Shown piece after piece: positions 1 to 8,538 of a DNA stretch of 33,632 bases (position 1 is the first letter of the stretch; each line of letters starts with the position of its first letter). The position numbers were made by a program, and so were the translations under genes. The DNA is taken from positions 1 to 33,632 of the forward strand of contig SPCU01000007.1 in assembly GCA_004525545.1 (NCBI GenBank), written 5' to 3'. This DNA is from Methanomassiliicoccus sp. GTDB lineage: Archaea; Thermoplasmatota; Thermoplasmata; Methanomassiliicoccales; UBA472. The notes beneath the pieces are model-generated. The model worked only from the letters and a program-made list of their open reading frames with translations. It did no database searches and had not been told where the DNA came from.

Positions 1-121
1 AACACAGACGTTCATGGTCCAGGTATCGATCGAACACGAGGATCGATACGATGGTGGCATCCCCCATCAGGCGAATCGAATCGGTGAACAGATCGAGAGA
101 GGAGGCCGGCTGGCGTTGCAC
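1..121 (-). CDS. Possible N-terminal fragment of a gene running off the left edge
   Basis: An open frame on the minus strand starts at a GTG and stays open to the window edge, giving about 40 residues with a plausible protein composition (it includes DSIRLMGDATIVSILVFDRY). Codon choice is rich in C and G at third positions, like neighbouring genes. A TATA-like ATTATAAT lies about 25 nt before the GTG, which would suit a leaderless transcript. I do not recognise the family from so short a piece. The alternative is non-coding sequence; the overlapping plus-strand ORF at 51-461 is less convincing because it runs into flavodoxin. Confidence 0.4.
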   Translation of the reverse strand, partial: MQRQPASSLDLFTDSIRLMGDATIVSILVFDRYLDHERLC

Positions 122-263
122 CGACCCCGATTTCTTTACCGATTATAATGATTCGCCCATCATCGCGGTTAGCTCAAGATCCCTATGCGAGCAATTATCC
201 GATGAGATAAAAAAAGAATTTTTGGGTCGTTGCACGCGTTCGCCGCACCATCAGGTGTGTCTA

Positions 264-288
264 GATCTTCAAGCTAACCTTGAAGGTC
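264..288 (-). terminator. Hairpin downstream of the flavodoxin gene
   Basis: CTTCAAG-CTAAC-CTTGAAG is a perfect 7-bp inverted repeat, extended to 10 pairs by GAT/GTC with one wobble. It begins 24 nt past the flavodoxin stop in the direction of its transcription. No T tract follows, so an RNA-end hairpin is only one reading. Confidence 0.35.
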
Positions 289-311
289 AGGACGTTTCTT
301 GGTTCGAAAAT

Positions 312-794
312 TCACTTCTTCAGCGAGGCCATGGTCTGCTGCGCGAACTGTCTCGCCTCTTCCTTGCCCGTGACGGTCAACGGCCCCTTCAGTCCGGTGA
401 CGCCTATGTGCAGCACGGCGTTCTGGACGTTGAGACCCTCGCTCTTGGCCAAGTCCCTTAGCTTGGGAGATGCTCCCCTGACGGCCCACTTGCCCATGCT
501 CCTCTCGGCCATGTCCTCAGGTACGCCCATCATGGTGTCGAACATGATGATCGGTTGCTCCTTCCAGCCATGGGTCTTCAAGCCCTTGACGAAGTTCTTG
601 GCCGCAGGGGTCATCTTGAACATACGTGTAGGAGAGCCGAGGAACATGATGTCCCCGTTCAGAGCGGGCTTGGCGTTCTCTCTCAAACTTACCAAGGCGA
701 TCTCGTTCCCATCGGCCTTTATCTGATCAGCGATCGCTTCAGCCACTTGCTTGGTGTTACCGTACACGCTATCATAAACGACAATGCATTTCAT
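312..794 (-). CDS. Flavodoxin family protein
   Basis: A 160-aa single-domain flavodoxin, matching the usual short-chain size. The N-terminus MKCIVVYDSVYGNTKQVAEAI holds the first beta strand and the FMN phosphate loop (YDSVYGNT), followed by alternating strands and helices. The segment IMFLGSPTRMFKMTPAAK corresponds to the second flavin-contacting loop. Proteins of this family are cytosolic one- or two-electron carriers; the redox partner cannot be read from the neighbours. It is transcribed alone from the minus strand with AT-rich sequence upstream, and no Shine-Dalgarno motif is obvious before the ATG. A flavodoxin-fold domain within the NADPH-dependent FMN reductase clan is the main alternative. 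Confidence 0.88.
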   Translation of the reverse strand: MKCIVVYDSVYGNTKQVAEAIADQIKADGNEIALVSLRENAKPALNGDIMFLGSPTRMFKMTPAAKNFVKGLKTHGWKEQPIIMFDTMMGVPEDMAERSMGKWAVRGASPKLRDLAKSEGLNVQNAVLHIGVTGLKGPLTVTGKEEARQFAQQTMASLKK

Positions 795-937
795 GGAACG
801 ATCTCATTTATTTCTATACATAGGATTCGATATTGGAATATCTAAATCGTTTCCCGTATGTTTATATCGGTCATCTGAACGAATCGCGATAATAATTCCC
901 CCCCCGACATTAAGGAATATTTCTTACACAAATGCCG

Positions 938-1141
938 TTATGCCATCCATAATTCTTCTGAAACGATTATCTTGTTATCGTCCAGTCTTATTATATCGAC
1001 GAAAATATATTTTCCCTTCGGAACTCCTATCTCCTTCAACTTTTTCTTGACCTCTCTCTTGGAATCCTCATTGTTCTCGCATTCAAGGGTACCTTGATAT
1101 ATTTCTCCAGCCCAATTTAATTTATATTCATATTTGAACAT
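938..1141 (-). CDS. Small hypothetical protein (67 aa)
   Basis: A 67-aa frame in an otherwise empty AT-rich stretch. The protein is charged, with a lysine-rich helix (VKKKLKEIGVPKGKYIF) between two beta-like segments, and has no transmembrane segment or cysteine cluster. I do not recognise it. The frame is A+T-rich compared with the flanking conserved genes, which could mean recent acquisition or chance. No strong ribosome-binding site precedes the ATG. It is reported because the composition is protein-like and no better frame covers the region. Confidence 0.5.
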   Translation of the reverse strand: MFKYEYKLNWAGEIYQGTLECENNEDSKREVKKKLKEIGVPKGKYIFVDIIRLDDNKIIVSEELWMA

Positions 1142-1417
1142 TCGATCAACTCTGTCAACGTAACATCACGAATGGGCTATTTTCAGATTTATTTCATTGC
1201 ATTAGATGTTCCAGGACATCTTCATTTTGGAAGGGTTCGGATCCTACAGTTCTATTCGTGTTGAAACGCTCCTCATTTATCTCCCACTCAACCGAAAATG
1301 CTATTCCGTTGGATGTTTAGTGATCGTCCGGTTGACGTACTATCACCGAAGGCCGGTGGGACATGTATTGGGAACTCTTCATCATCCTTATGTATCGTGC
1401 AGTTTAATTCGATAATC

Positions 1418-2365
1418 ATGCCCGAAATGACCTATTTTCGGTTGGTCCATCGAGCCATCGATCTCTATAATGAAGGTAAATTGGAGGAGGCCCTCCACCT
1501 GATCGAGAAGTTTGGGGATGTGGTAGAAGGCAATAGGGCACAAATACTCAACTTCAAGTGCTGCATCGCCAGCAGATTGGGACGAACGGAAATGGCCATG
1601 AATATCATGCGCGAGGCCATCGTCGGCACTGAATATTGGTATCCTTACGAATATCTGTTGCAGGATAATGATCTGAAGAGCATCCGGGACCAAAAGGAAT
1701 TCACTGACCTGGCCGAGATCTGTAGAGAACGCGAGATCATAGCAAGGAAAGAGGTCCGGGCGGAGTTAAAACTTATAATGCCGCTGGAAAGATCATTTAC
1801 GCAAAGCCCCTGGCTCATAGCACTACACGGAAACGGGGACAGCGTTGCACTAACGGAGAAGAACTGGCATTCATTGTTATTACAAGGTTATTCGCTGGCC
1901 TTCCCGCAATCGTCCCAGATCACATCCCATGAGACGTACACATGGAACGACCTTGAAAAAGGTCTTATGGAGATCAACAGCCATCTAAATGATCTTGAGA
2001 AAGAGCACGACATCACGGGAGGTGGGTGGGTCCTATCCGGATTCTCCGGAGGGGCCAGATTAGCACTTTATTCTGTATTGTACGGAGATCTCCATCCCAA
2101 AGGGCTCATACTCATCGCCCCCTATTTGCCGGAAATAAAAGAATGGGAGGGGATGGTCCGAAATCTTACCCGAAAAGGGTTAAAAATATGCGTTCTCTGC
2201 GGGGATCAGGACTCGATCTCATTCGAAGCCGGAAAGGAAGTTAAAAGGATTCTGGATGAGATAGGTATCCCAACGATGCTACAGGTCGTCGAGGGTCTGG
2301 ATCACGACTTCCCCGATGATTTCGCGCAGCGTTTGTCGGAGATGCTCGAGTTCATCCATAATTGA
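1418..2365 (+). CDS. Alpha/beta hydrolase with helical N-terminal region
   Basis: A 315-aa protein. Residues 1-100 are helical and TPR-like (YNEGKLEEALHLIEKFGDVV, then LNFKCCIASRLGRTEMAMNI). From about residue 125 it is an alpha/beta hydrolase: the strand PWLIALHGNGDS supplies the oxyanion region, SGFSGGARLAL is the GxSxG nucleophile elbow, CGDQDSI carries the acid and GLDHDFPDDF the histidine. This resembles esterase/dienelactone-hydrolase-like proteins; the substrate is unknown. The ORF track starts at 1298, but the 40 extra residues look non-protein-like and the ATG at 1418 begins the helical domain. The gene stands alone. Confidence 0.78.
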   Translation: MPEMTYFRLVHRAIDLYNEGKLEEALHLIEKFGDVVEGNRAQILNFKCCIASRLGRTEMAMNIMREAIVGTEYWYPYEYLLQDNDLKSIRDQKEFTDLAEICREREIIARKEVRAELKLIMPLERSFTQSPWLIALHGNGDSVALTEKNWHSLLLQGYSLAFPQSSQITSHETYTWNDLEKGLMEINSHLNDLEKEHDITGGGWVLSGFSGGARLALYSVLYGDLHPKGLILIAPYLPEIKEWEGMVRNLTRKGLKICVLCGDQDSISFEAGKEVKRILDEIGIPTMLQVVEGLDHDFPDDFAQRLSEMLEFIHN

Positions 2366-2510
2366 TGGATTCCTAATATGCTTCATGGTCAAAGGTCCGA
2401 GTTCTAAACCGTCCTTCATTGATTAATTTATACATTTATTGATAATAATATCGAGATAAATATCGTATTCTGGGGATGTTATCACTCAAAGACTACCTCG
2501 GTACATCCTC

Positions 2511-2518
2511 TTAAATAG
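2511..2518 (+). promoter_or_regulatory. TATA-like box for the CxxC-x17-CxxC gene
   Basis: TTAAATAG sits where transcription would begin near 2540. That is downstream of the ATG at 2529, so it argues for translation from 2589 and leaves a leader of about 50 nt. Confidence 0.45.
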
Positions 2519-2542
2519 TAGTGACATCATGGCAAGGTTTGT

Positions 2543-2564
2543 CCTGCATCCGAAAGGGTGTAGG
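2543..2564 (+). promoter_or_regulatory. GNRA-capped hairpin in the mRNA leader
   Basis: CCTGCATCC-GAAA-GGGTGTAGG forms a continuous 9-pair stem (two G-U pairs) closed by a GAAA tetraloop. It lies between the inferred transcription start near 2540 and the ATG at 2589, so it would be the 5' end of the mRNA. A regulatory or stabilising role is inferred. Confidence 0.5.
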
Positions 2565-2588
2565 AAAACAACAGTAGGTAGTTTAGTA

Positions 2589-2771
2589 ATGTATGGAAAC
2601 AGAGGTAATTCCGGGGGCTTCCGCCCCAGAAACGATGGGCCGCGCGAAATGAGCGATGTCGTATGCTCCGACTGCGGAGCGAAGACTCAAGTCCCTTTCA
2701 AACCGACTGAGGGCAGGCCTGTATATTGCAGGGACTGCTTCCAGAAGCACAAGCCGAAGGACAGGTTCTAA
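2589..2771 (+). CDS. CxxC-x17-CxxC zinc-ribbon protein
   Basis: A 60-aa protein. The N-terminus is Gly/Arg-rich (MYGNRGNSGGFRPRNDG) and the C-terminal half holds CSDC, exactly 17 residues, then CRDC, with the phrase PFKPTEGRPVYC between. This matches the CxxC-x17-CxxC family known from archaea and some bacteria, a small zinc-binding module whose Arg/Gly tail suggests nucleic-acid binding. The function is not established. The track starts at 2529, but the extra residues do not fit the family and the TATA position argues against that start. The leader carries a GNRA hairpin, so post-transcriptional control is possible. Confidence 0.82.
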   Translation: MYGNRGNSGGFRPRNDGPREMSDVVCSDCGAKTQVPFKPTEGRPVYCRDCFQKHKPKDRF

Positions 2772-3169
2772 GCGTAGATATCAAACCACTTAGGGGCGAA
2801 GGCCCCGTTAAATTCCTTCCTGATATCTCGCAGGACAATATTTTATGGAACGATATGGAGATCAAACTGTGACTCCGTGTCCTTTGATAATTTTCTAATG
2901 TTCGGTCTCTTGATTCCTTTCTCTTATGGTTCCTCTCGTTAACAATGTGAACATATTTTTTAGACGGTCAGTAAAGTGGACCGATGTTCAGGGTAGGTTT
3001 ACATTCTGATTTGGGCGGTTCGAACCTCTCACGTGTTTTTTGTTTCAAGGTTGTACTAAATCCATATTAGTTTATCTCATGTTTTTTATAATATCATTAT
3101 CAATAAAGAGAATAATTAATAAATATATGTTCATTGAATATTAAACAGGTAATATCGAGGGGATCAAAC
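2772..3169. other. Intergenic region with weak terminator and promoter of the surface-protein gene
   Basis: No gene is visible. GGGGC-GAAG-GCCCC at 2793-2806 is a short hairpin just after the zinc-ribbon gene and may end its transcript. The last 150 bases are very A+T-rich. AAATATAT at 3121-3128 is the likely TATA box for the gene at 3170, giving a leader of about 20 nt. Confidence 0.5.
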
Positions 3170-6100
3170 ATGGAATGCACTAAGGGATCACTAACATGCG
3201 CATTGATCGCAGCGATTATGTTGATATCCGTCGTTCCGGCGCTCGCACCGGGGGCGGCAGGGGCGGGACCGCTTCCCGCCTGGAGCACTTATACGATCTA
3301 TAGTGTGGATGACGTAGGGAAATATTCCTCCATTGGACTGGATTCCAACGATTTCGTGCACATCAGTTACCACGACTCGACAAACGGCTATCTGATGTAC
3401 ACGACCAATAGGAGCGGCGTCTGGACCAACATCGCTCTGGAGACGGGGGCATACGCCGGGCAGGAAACGTCCCTGGCCGTCGATGCCAATGATCACGTCC
3501 ACATGGCCTATTACAACTACCCGAACAGCAATCTCAAGTACGCCACCAACGAAGGCGGGGGCTGGGTCAAGACCGGCATAGACACCGCCGGGGACGTGGG
3601 GCGGTTCGCCTCCCTAGCCCTTGATTCGATCGGCAACGCTCACATCAGTTATTATGACTCCACGAACGGTGACCTCAAGTACGCCACCAACTCCGGTGGT
3701 AGCTGGGTCGTGTCCGTCGTCGACAGTATCAACGACGTGGGCTGGTACTCCTCCATTGCGGTGGACCATAACGACGTCGTTCACATCGCCTATTACGATA
3801 ACACCAACGGGGACCTGCGCTACGCGACCAATCCAGGCGGCGTTTGGACCACTACGTCCATAGACACCGCAGGGACGGTAGGCGTGTATTCCTCCATTGG
3901 TGTGGATTCCTTGAACAAAGTGCACATCTGCTACTGGGACGCCATGACCGGATTCCTCAAGTACGCCACCAACGAAGAGATCGCTTGGAGCATCGAGCTG
4001 ATCAGCGACACGGCCATCAACGGGATCTATACCGATCTCATCGTGGACGAGAACGATGTAGTGCACATGGTGTTCTACGATTCACTGAACGGGGACATCT
4101 GGTATGCCAATGATGCTTGGGACGGATGGACCCTCGGAGCGGTGGACACCACTGGCAACGTGGGCCGATATCCCTCCTTGGCCATCGATTCCCTGAACAA
4201 CGCCCACGTCACCTACTACGATGTCACCAACATGAACCTGAGATACGCGCACCAGGTATTGGTGGCGCCGACCATCCCCCTGGGGCTCATGGCGGCCGCC
4301 GGGGACGACCAGGTCACCCTGAGCTGGACCGAGCCGACATGGGACGGTGGATCTCCCATCACCGGGTATAAGGTATACCGCGGAAGCGAAAGCGGTGCGG
4401 AGACCTTGCTGACCACCGTCGGCGACGTTAGATGGTACGAGGATACCACGGTGGTCAACGGGGAGACCTACTGGTACTACGTGGTGGCAGTGAACGCCAT
4501 CGGCGAGAGCACCGAGTCCAACGAGGTCTCGGTCATACCAATGGCCTCTCCCGCGCAACCTATGGATCTGCAGATCATCCCTGGCAACGGCCAGGCCATG
4601 CTCACCTGGGACGCGCCCACCGATGATGGCGGTTCAACGGTGCAGTATTATGTCCTGTATCGCGGTCAGATCATTGGCGGGGAGACGCCCCTGTTGGCCG
4701 TCTACGGGTCAACATCCTTCCTGGACGCGGGATTGATCAATGGGGTCACCTACTGGTATTACATCACCGCTGTCAACGCGGTCGGGGAAGGGGCCGCGTC
4801 CAACGAAGTGTCGGCCGTCCCGATGACCCAGGCCTCCTCTCCAACTGACCTGCAGGCGATCGCGGGCTTGGACGACATCGGCCTAAGCTGGTCGCCTCCC
4901 GCATCCACAGGCGGTTCGGTCATAACCAACTACGAGATATATCGGGGTGTGACCAGCGGCAACGAGTCGCCACTGATCACCATGGGCAACGCCACCACCT
5001 ATCTAGACCCAACGGTTGAGTCAGGGGTGAGTTACTACTATTATGTCACCGCGGTGAACGGTGCTGGTGAAAGCGTTGCATCCAATGAAGCGTCGTCGGT
5101 GATCGTGATTCCCCCGTCCTCACCATTGTCCTTGATGGCAATGGCCAGTGACAGATCGGTATCACTGACCTGGTCCGCTCCGTCGCTGGACGGAGGTTCC
5201 GCGGTGACCGGATATGAAGTACATCGCGGTAATGCTAGCGGTGGGGAAACGTATCTGACCACGGTCAGCGGCACGAACTACACCGATACCGGATTGGAAA
5301 ACGGCACGGAGCTCTTCTATGTTGTCAAGGCCGTCAATACTGCGGGTACGGGCTCTGCATCCAATGAGGTATCTGCGATCCCGGCAGCCGTCCCTTCCGC
5401 GCCATATGACCTGCAGGCTTCAGCCGGCCCTTCGAGCATAACCCTCACTTGGACCGCCCCGACGGACGACGGTGGGTCACCCGTCATCGGCTACATGGTC
5501 TACCGCAATGAGGAGTCCGGCGGAGAGGAACTGCTGGCGACCATCGGTGCGGTCACCATATATCAGGATGACACGGCGCAGGTCGGACAGGAATATTGGT
5601 ACTACGTCAGAGCGGTCAACGTCCTGGGCGAGGGGCCCGCCTCCAACGAGGCCACCACCATCATCCTGCTGGTCCCCTCTGCGCCTCTAGGATTACAGGC
5701 GGTCGCCGGAGATACCATGGTGTTCCTGAGCTGGACCTCCCCGTCGGAGGATGGAGGCACGGTCATCACAGGATACGAGATCTTCCGTGGCAACGTCAGC
5801 GGGGAGGAGACTTATCTCACCACCGTCACTAGCACGAACCATACCGACAGCGAGGTGCAGAATGGAGTCACCTACTTCTATTATGTCGTGGCCATGAATT
5901 CCGAAGGGGCTGGGGTGGCTTCCAACGAGATCACCGCCATGCCCATGGCCGTTCCCTCGAACGACTCGGTGCTGATCGCGGTAGCCGGGGACTCCCAGAT
6001 CGAACTGGCCTGGACCGCTCCGTCCGACGAAGGTGGCGTGCCTATCTTAAGTTATGTCATTTACCGTGGAACGGAGGAAGGCAGCGAGGAGTTCCTGGTC

Positions 6101-7219
6101 GGGACAGGGGACGTCCTGAGCTTCATCGACGCTGGGTTGTCCAACGGCCAGACCTACTGGTACTATGTCACCGCGGTCAACCAGGCCGGGGAGGGTCCCG
6201 CTTCCAACGAGATCTCTGCGACCCCGTCAAGCGTGCCTGGCGCACCCCGGTCCATGCAGGCGTTGGCTGGAGCGTCGGTCATCACCCTGACCTGGCTGGC
6301 CCCGGAGAACGACGGGGGCTCCCAGATAACCAACTATCAGGTGTATCGGGGCATGCCAGGGGAGGAGGTTCTACTGAGCACCGTGGGCAGTGTTCTGACC
6401 TATGCCGACTCCGCCGTAGAGGTGGGGCAGGAATACTGGTACTCCGTGGTGGCGGTCAACTCCGCAGGTGCGGGAGCCATGTCCGAAAGTGCCTCGGCGA
6501 TCATATTAGGCACGCCTTCCGCACCGCTCGGCCTGGAGGCCATCAGAGGACAGGACTTCGCGGTCCTGACATGGGAAGCCCCAATGGACGACGGAGGATC
6601 GCCCATCGTACTTTACTCCATCTACCGGGGTACGGAAAGCGGCGGGGAGGAGCTCCTGGTACATGTGGGCGATGTGCTGAGCTTCATGGACATTGAGGTG
6701 TCAGCCGGTTCCACTTACTGGTACTATGTCACCGCCAACAACTCTGCTGGTGAGGGCGAGGTCTCCTCGGAAGCGAGCGTCTCGCTGCAGTCGGTCGCCT
6801 CCGCCCCGAGCGACCTGGTCGCCGTGCCTGGCGATGGGATTGTCCTGCTGAACTGGACCACCCCGTCCGACGATGGCGGCGTTCCGATAACCGGCTACAA
6901 GGTGTTCCGGGTGAACGAGAGCGGCGAAGCGGTTCTGGTGGCCACCGTAACCAGCGCAGGTTACATGGACGAGGGATTGATCAATGGGGAGGCTTACGCG
7001 TACTTTGTGGTTGCGACCGACGCCATCGGCGACGGCGCTCCCTCCGAACCGGTCATCACCACCCCACAAGCCCCCGAGGAGGATCAGTTCGATTGGGTCC
7101 TATGGCTGCACATAATCCTTCTGATCGTCGCGCTGGTCCTTCTGACCTACTACTATGTGAAGCGCAAGAAGGAGGAGGACGAGGGATCGGAGAAGGAGGG
7201 AGGGGAGAAGGTCCAATAA
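3170..7219 (+). CDS. Large anchored surface protein: seven propeller-like repeats and ten FnIII domains
   Basis: A 1349-aa exported protein. Residues 1-35 form a signal peptide. Then come seven repeats of about 47 residues with the theme VGxYSSIxxDSxxxVHISYYD and LKYATN, whose number and spacing suggest a seven-bladed beta-propeller. Next are ten fibronectin type III domains of about 90 residues, each with LxW near the start, GGSxITxYxVYRG in the middle and YWYYVTAVNxxGEG near the end. A transmembrane helix (WLHIILLIVALVLLTYYYV) and a Lys/Glu tail finish the protein, placing the C-terminus in the cytoplasm. A cell-surface adhesion or binding role is inferred. The start at 3170 is preferred over 3134 because GAGGGGATC precedes it. 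Confidence 0.85.
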   Translation: MECTKGSLTCALIAAIMLISVVPALAPGAAGAGPLPAWSTYTIYSVDDVGKYSSIGLDSNDFVHISYHDSTNGYLMYTTNRSGVWTNIALETGAYAGQETSLAVDANDHVHMAYYNYPNSNLKYATNEGGGWVKTGIDTAGDVGRFASLALDSIGNAHISYYDSTNGDLKYATNSGGSWVVSVVDSINDVGWYSSIAVDHNDVVHIAYYDNTNGDLRYATNPGGVWTTTSIDTAGTVGVYSSIGVDSLNKVHICYWDAMTGFLKYATNEEIAWSIELISDTAINGIYTDLIVDENDVVHMVFYDSLNGDIWYANDAWDGWTLGAVDTTGNVGRYPSLAIDSLNNAHVTYYDVTNMNLRYAHQVLVAPTIPLGLMAAAGDDQVTLSWTEPTWDGGSPITGYKVYRGSESGAETLLTTVGDVRWYEDTTVVNGETYWYYVVAVNAIGESTESNEVSVIPMASPAQPMDLQIIPGNGQAMLTWDAPTDDGGSTVQYYVLYRGQIIGGETPLLAVYGSTSFLDAGLINGVTYWYYITAVNAVGEGAASNEVSAVPMTQASSPTDLQAIAGLDDIGLSWSPPASTGGSVITNYEIYRGVTSGNESPLITMGNATTYLDPTVESGVSYYYYVTAVNGAGESVASNEASSVIVIPPSSPLSLMAMASDRSVSLTWSAPSLDGGSAVTGYEVHRGNASGGETYLTTVSGTNYTDTGLENGTELFYVVKAVNTAGTGSASNEVSAIPAAVPSAPYDLQASAGPSSITLTWTAPTDDGGSPVIGYMVYRNEESGGEELLATIGAVTIYQDDTAQVGQEYWYYVRAVNVLGEGPASNEATTIILLVPSAPLGLQAVAGDTMVFLSWTSPSEDGGTVITGYEIFRGNVSGEETYLTTVTSTNHTDSEVQNGVTYFYYVVAMNSEGAGVASNEITAMPMAVPSNDSVLIAVAGDSQIELAWTAPSDEGGVPILSYVIYRGTEEGSEEFLVGTGDVLSFIDAGLSNGQTYWYYVTAVNQAGEGPASNEISATPSSVPGAPRSMQALAGASVITLTWLAPENDGGSQITNYQVYRGMPGEEVLLSTVGSVLTYADSAVEVGQEYWYSVVAVNSAGAGAMSESASAIILGTPSAPLGLEAIRGQDFAVLTWEAPMDDGGSPIVLYSIYRGTESGGEELLVHVGDVLSFMDIEVSAGSTYWYYVTANNSAGEGEVSSEASVSLQSVASAPSDLVAVPGDGIVLLNWTTPSDDGGVPITGYKVFRVNESGEAVLVATVTSAGYMDEGLINGEAYAYFVVATDAIGDGAPSEPVITTPQAPEEDQFDWVLWLHIILLIVALVLLTYYYVKRKKEEDEGSEKEGGEKVQ
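3281..4255 (+). repeat. Seven tandem propeller-like repeats
   Basis: Seven in-frame units of about 140 bp encode the blade theme DSxNxVHISYYDxTNGDLKYATN. Units 3 and 4 are the closest to the consensus, while 6 and 7 have drifted. Confidence 0.8.
4265..7069 (+). repeat. Ten tandem FnIII-encoding repeats
   Basis: Ten in-frame units of about 280 bp, each encoding one FnIII domain. The linkers (SAPLGLQAVAG-like) and the YWYYVTAVN strand recur with high similarity, which suggests expansion by internal duplication. Unit 7 has a divergent linker (VPSNDSVLIAVAGD). Confidence 0.85.
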
Positions 7220-7235
7220 TCGATCAGGTGCGAAC

Positions 7236-7305
7236 GGGGGTCCCTTACCGATGGCCCCCCTTTTCCAACCCCTTTTCATTTTACCTTTTTATCACGGAAC
7301 AGGTG
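7236..7305 (+). terminator. Terminator after the surface-protein gene
   Basis: GGGGGTC pairs with GGCCCCC over a 10-nt loop (7 pairs, one wobble) and is followed by a long pyrimidine tract with several T runs. It starts 16 nt after the stop codon. Confidence 0.6.
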
Positions 7306-7317
7306 CCATATTTCAAT

Positions 7318-8538
7318 TTAACATAATTGATCACGCTCGAAGAAGACCGGTCTCTCCTTGATCGTCCACCATGTCTGCAACATGATCCCCCATCCAATAA
7401 GACTGAGGACCATGCCGAGCGCCCATACCCACGGGCCGTCGAACAAGGGGGCCATCCCGTTCCCGGTAACGGTGACGGAAAGGAACAGGGGCACTATCAT
7501 GGCGAAAAGCCGCAGCATGACCTTCCGGTCCTCCAACCCCCACATCATCAGCAGGGCGGCGGGCATGACGAAGTACACGAGCAGGATCTTTGGATAGAAA
7601 AGGAAGAACACCATCATCACCAGCGTTGCCCCCTGCCAGAGCGAAAGCTTTGTTTTGTAAGCGAGAAGGGTGGCGCCCCCCACTCCTGATAAGGTAAAGG
7701 CCACCCCGGCCCAGCCTGGAAGTCCCAATCCCAGTGCGTTCAGGTAATGCCAGGGACTGATAGATGAACCACCGGTCGGGGAGTCCGGGTTTCCCAGGAG
7801 GTAATAGCTGAAGGAAGGCAGTTGGTCTGGGAACAGTATCACCAAAGGCAGCAGGATCAGCATTGCCAGTCCTGCAAAGCCGATCAAGATGGCCACACGG
7901 TTCCTCCGGTCCGAATGAAGGAACATCCAGGGGACCAGCAGTACATTGAACATCTTGGTGAGGACGCCTACCAAGGAGGTGACGCCAGATGACCATCCCC
8001 TCTCCAGGTGCAGCAGGACCAGCGGCAGCAGGAAAAGGAAAGTGGTGACCGCTTCGTCCTGAACGCCGATACCGAACTCCATCAGACTGAGCGGATATGC
8101 CAAGTACGCCATGCCGGCCATCATGGCCATCCGCTCGTCATGTCGGCGTAATCCCAGATACAGCGTCAGTGATGTCAATATCGAGAAGACGGCGAAGTAT
8201 AGCTGATAAGCAAGCGCCGAGCCTCCAACAAGCTGAGGCAGAACGAAAATGTACATGATGAGCGGCGGTGATTCCGAGTAGAAATCAACGTACGGTATCT
8301 TACCGTCGAGAATGGACTCCGCCCGTAAGCGGTAGAAGTCCAGGTCGGTAGGCTCACTGAGCACGTTGCCGAAGAACGGTCGTAATACCAGTGCATCAAG
8401 GGCTATGGTCATGCCGTAGAGCAGACATCCGATCAGGATGAGCGCCATGATCCGATGTCGCAGGTCCCCGGTCATGGTCCAATCGACCAATCCTCTGACC
8501 TTCGCCATACCGGCATCGACGAGAGTGCCGGAGGTCAT
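7318..8538 (-). CDS. Multi-pass membrane glycosyltransferase, GT87/DUF2029-like
   Basis: A polytopic membrane protein of about 406 aa with roughly ten hydrophobic helices. After the first helix the loop reads TDLDFYRLRAESILDGKIPY followed by VDFYSESPP, the signature of polyprenyl-phosphate-sugar glycosyltransferases of the GT87/DUF2029 type, where an acidic residue in this first external loop is catalytic. Such enzymes transfer mannose or related sugars on the outer face of the membrane. The convergent surface-protein gene next door is a possible acceptor, but that is inference. The track uses a TTG at 8589; I prefer the ATG at 8538, which has GGAGA about 8 nt upstream. Confidence 0.72.
   Translation of the reverse strand: MTSGTLVDAGMAKVRGLVDWTMTGDLRHRIMALILIGCLLYGMTIALDALVLRPFFGNVLSEPTDLDFYRLRAESILDGKIPYVDFYSESPPLIMYIFVLPQLVGGSALAYQLYFAVFSILTSLTLYLGLRRHDERMAMMAGMAYLAYPLSLMEFGIGVQDEAVTTFLFLLPLVLLHLERGWSSGVTSLVGVLTKMFNVLLVPWMFLHSDRRNRVAILIGFAGLAMLILLPLVILFPDQLPSFSYYLLGNPDSPTGGSSISPWHYLNALGLGLPGWAGVAFTLSGVGGATLLAYKTKLSLWQGATLVMMVFFLFYPKILLVYFVMPAALLMMWGLEDRKVMLRLFAMIVPLFLSVTVTGNGMAPLFDGPWVWALGMVLSLIGWGIMLQTWWTIKERPVFFERDQLC

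Noticed and set aside
51-461. Plus-strand 136-aa ORF at the left edge
   Set aside because: Its second half is antisense to a clear flavodoxin gene and the product has no recognisable protein pattern.
1206-1415. Plus-strand 69-aa ORF before the hydrolase
   Set aside because: It lies in a region likely to be the hydrolase upstream sequence and has no protein-like features.
3191-7069. Many antisense ORFs across the surface-protein gene
   Set aside because: They are shadows created by the G+C-rich repetitive coding sequence.
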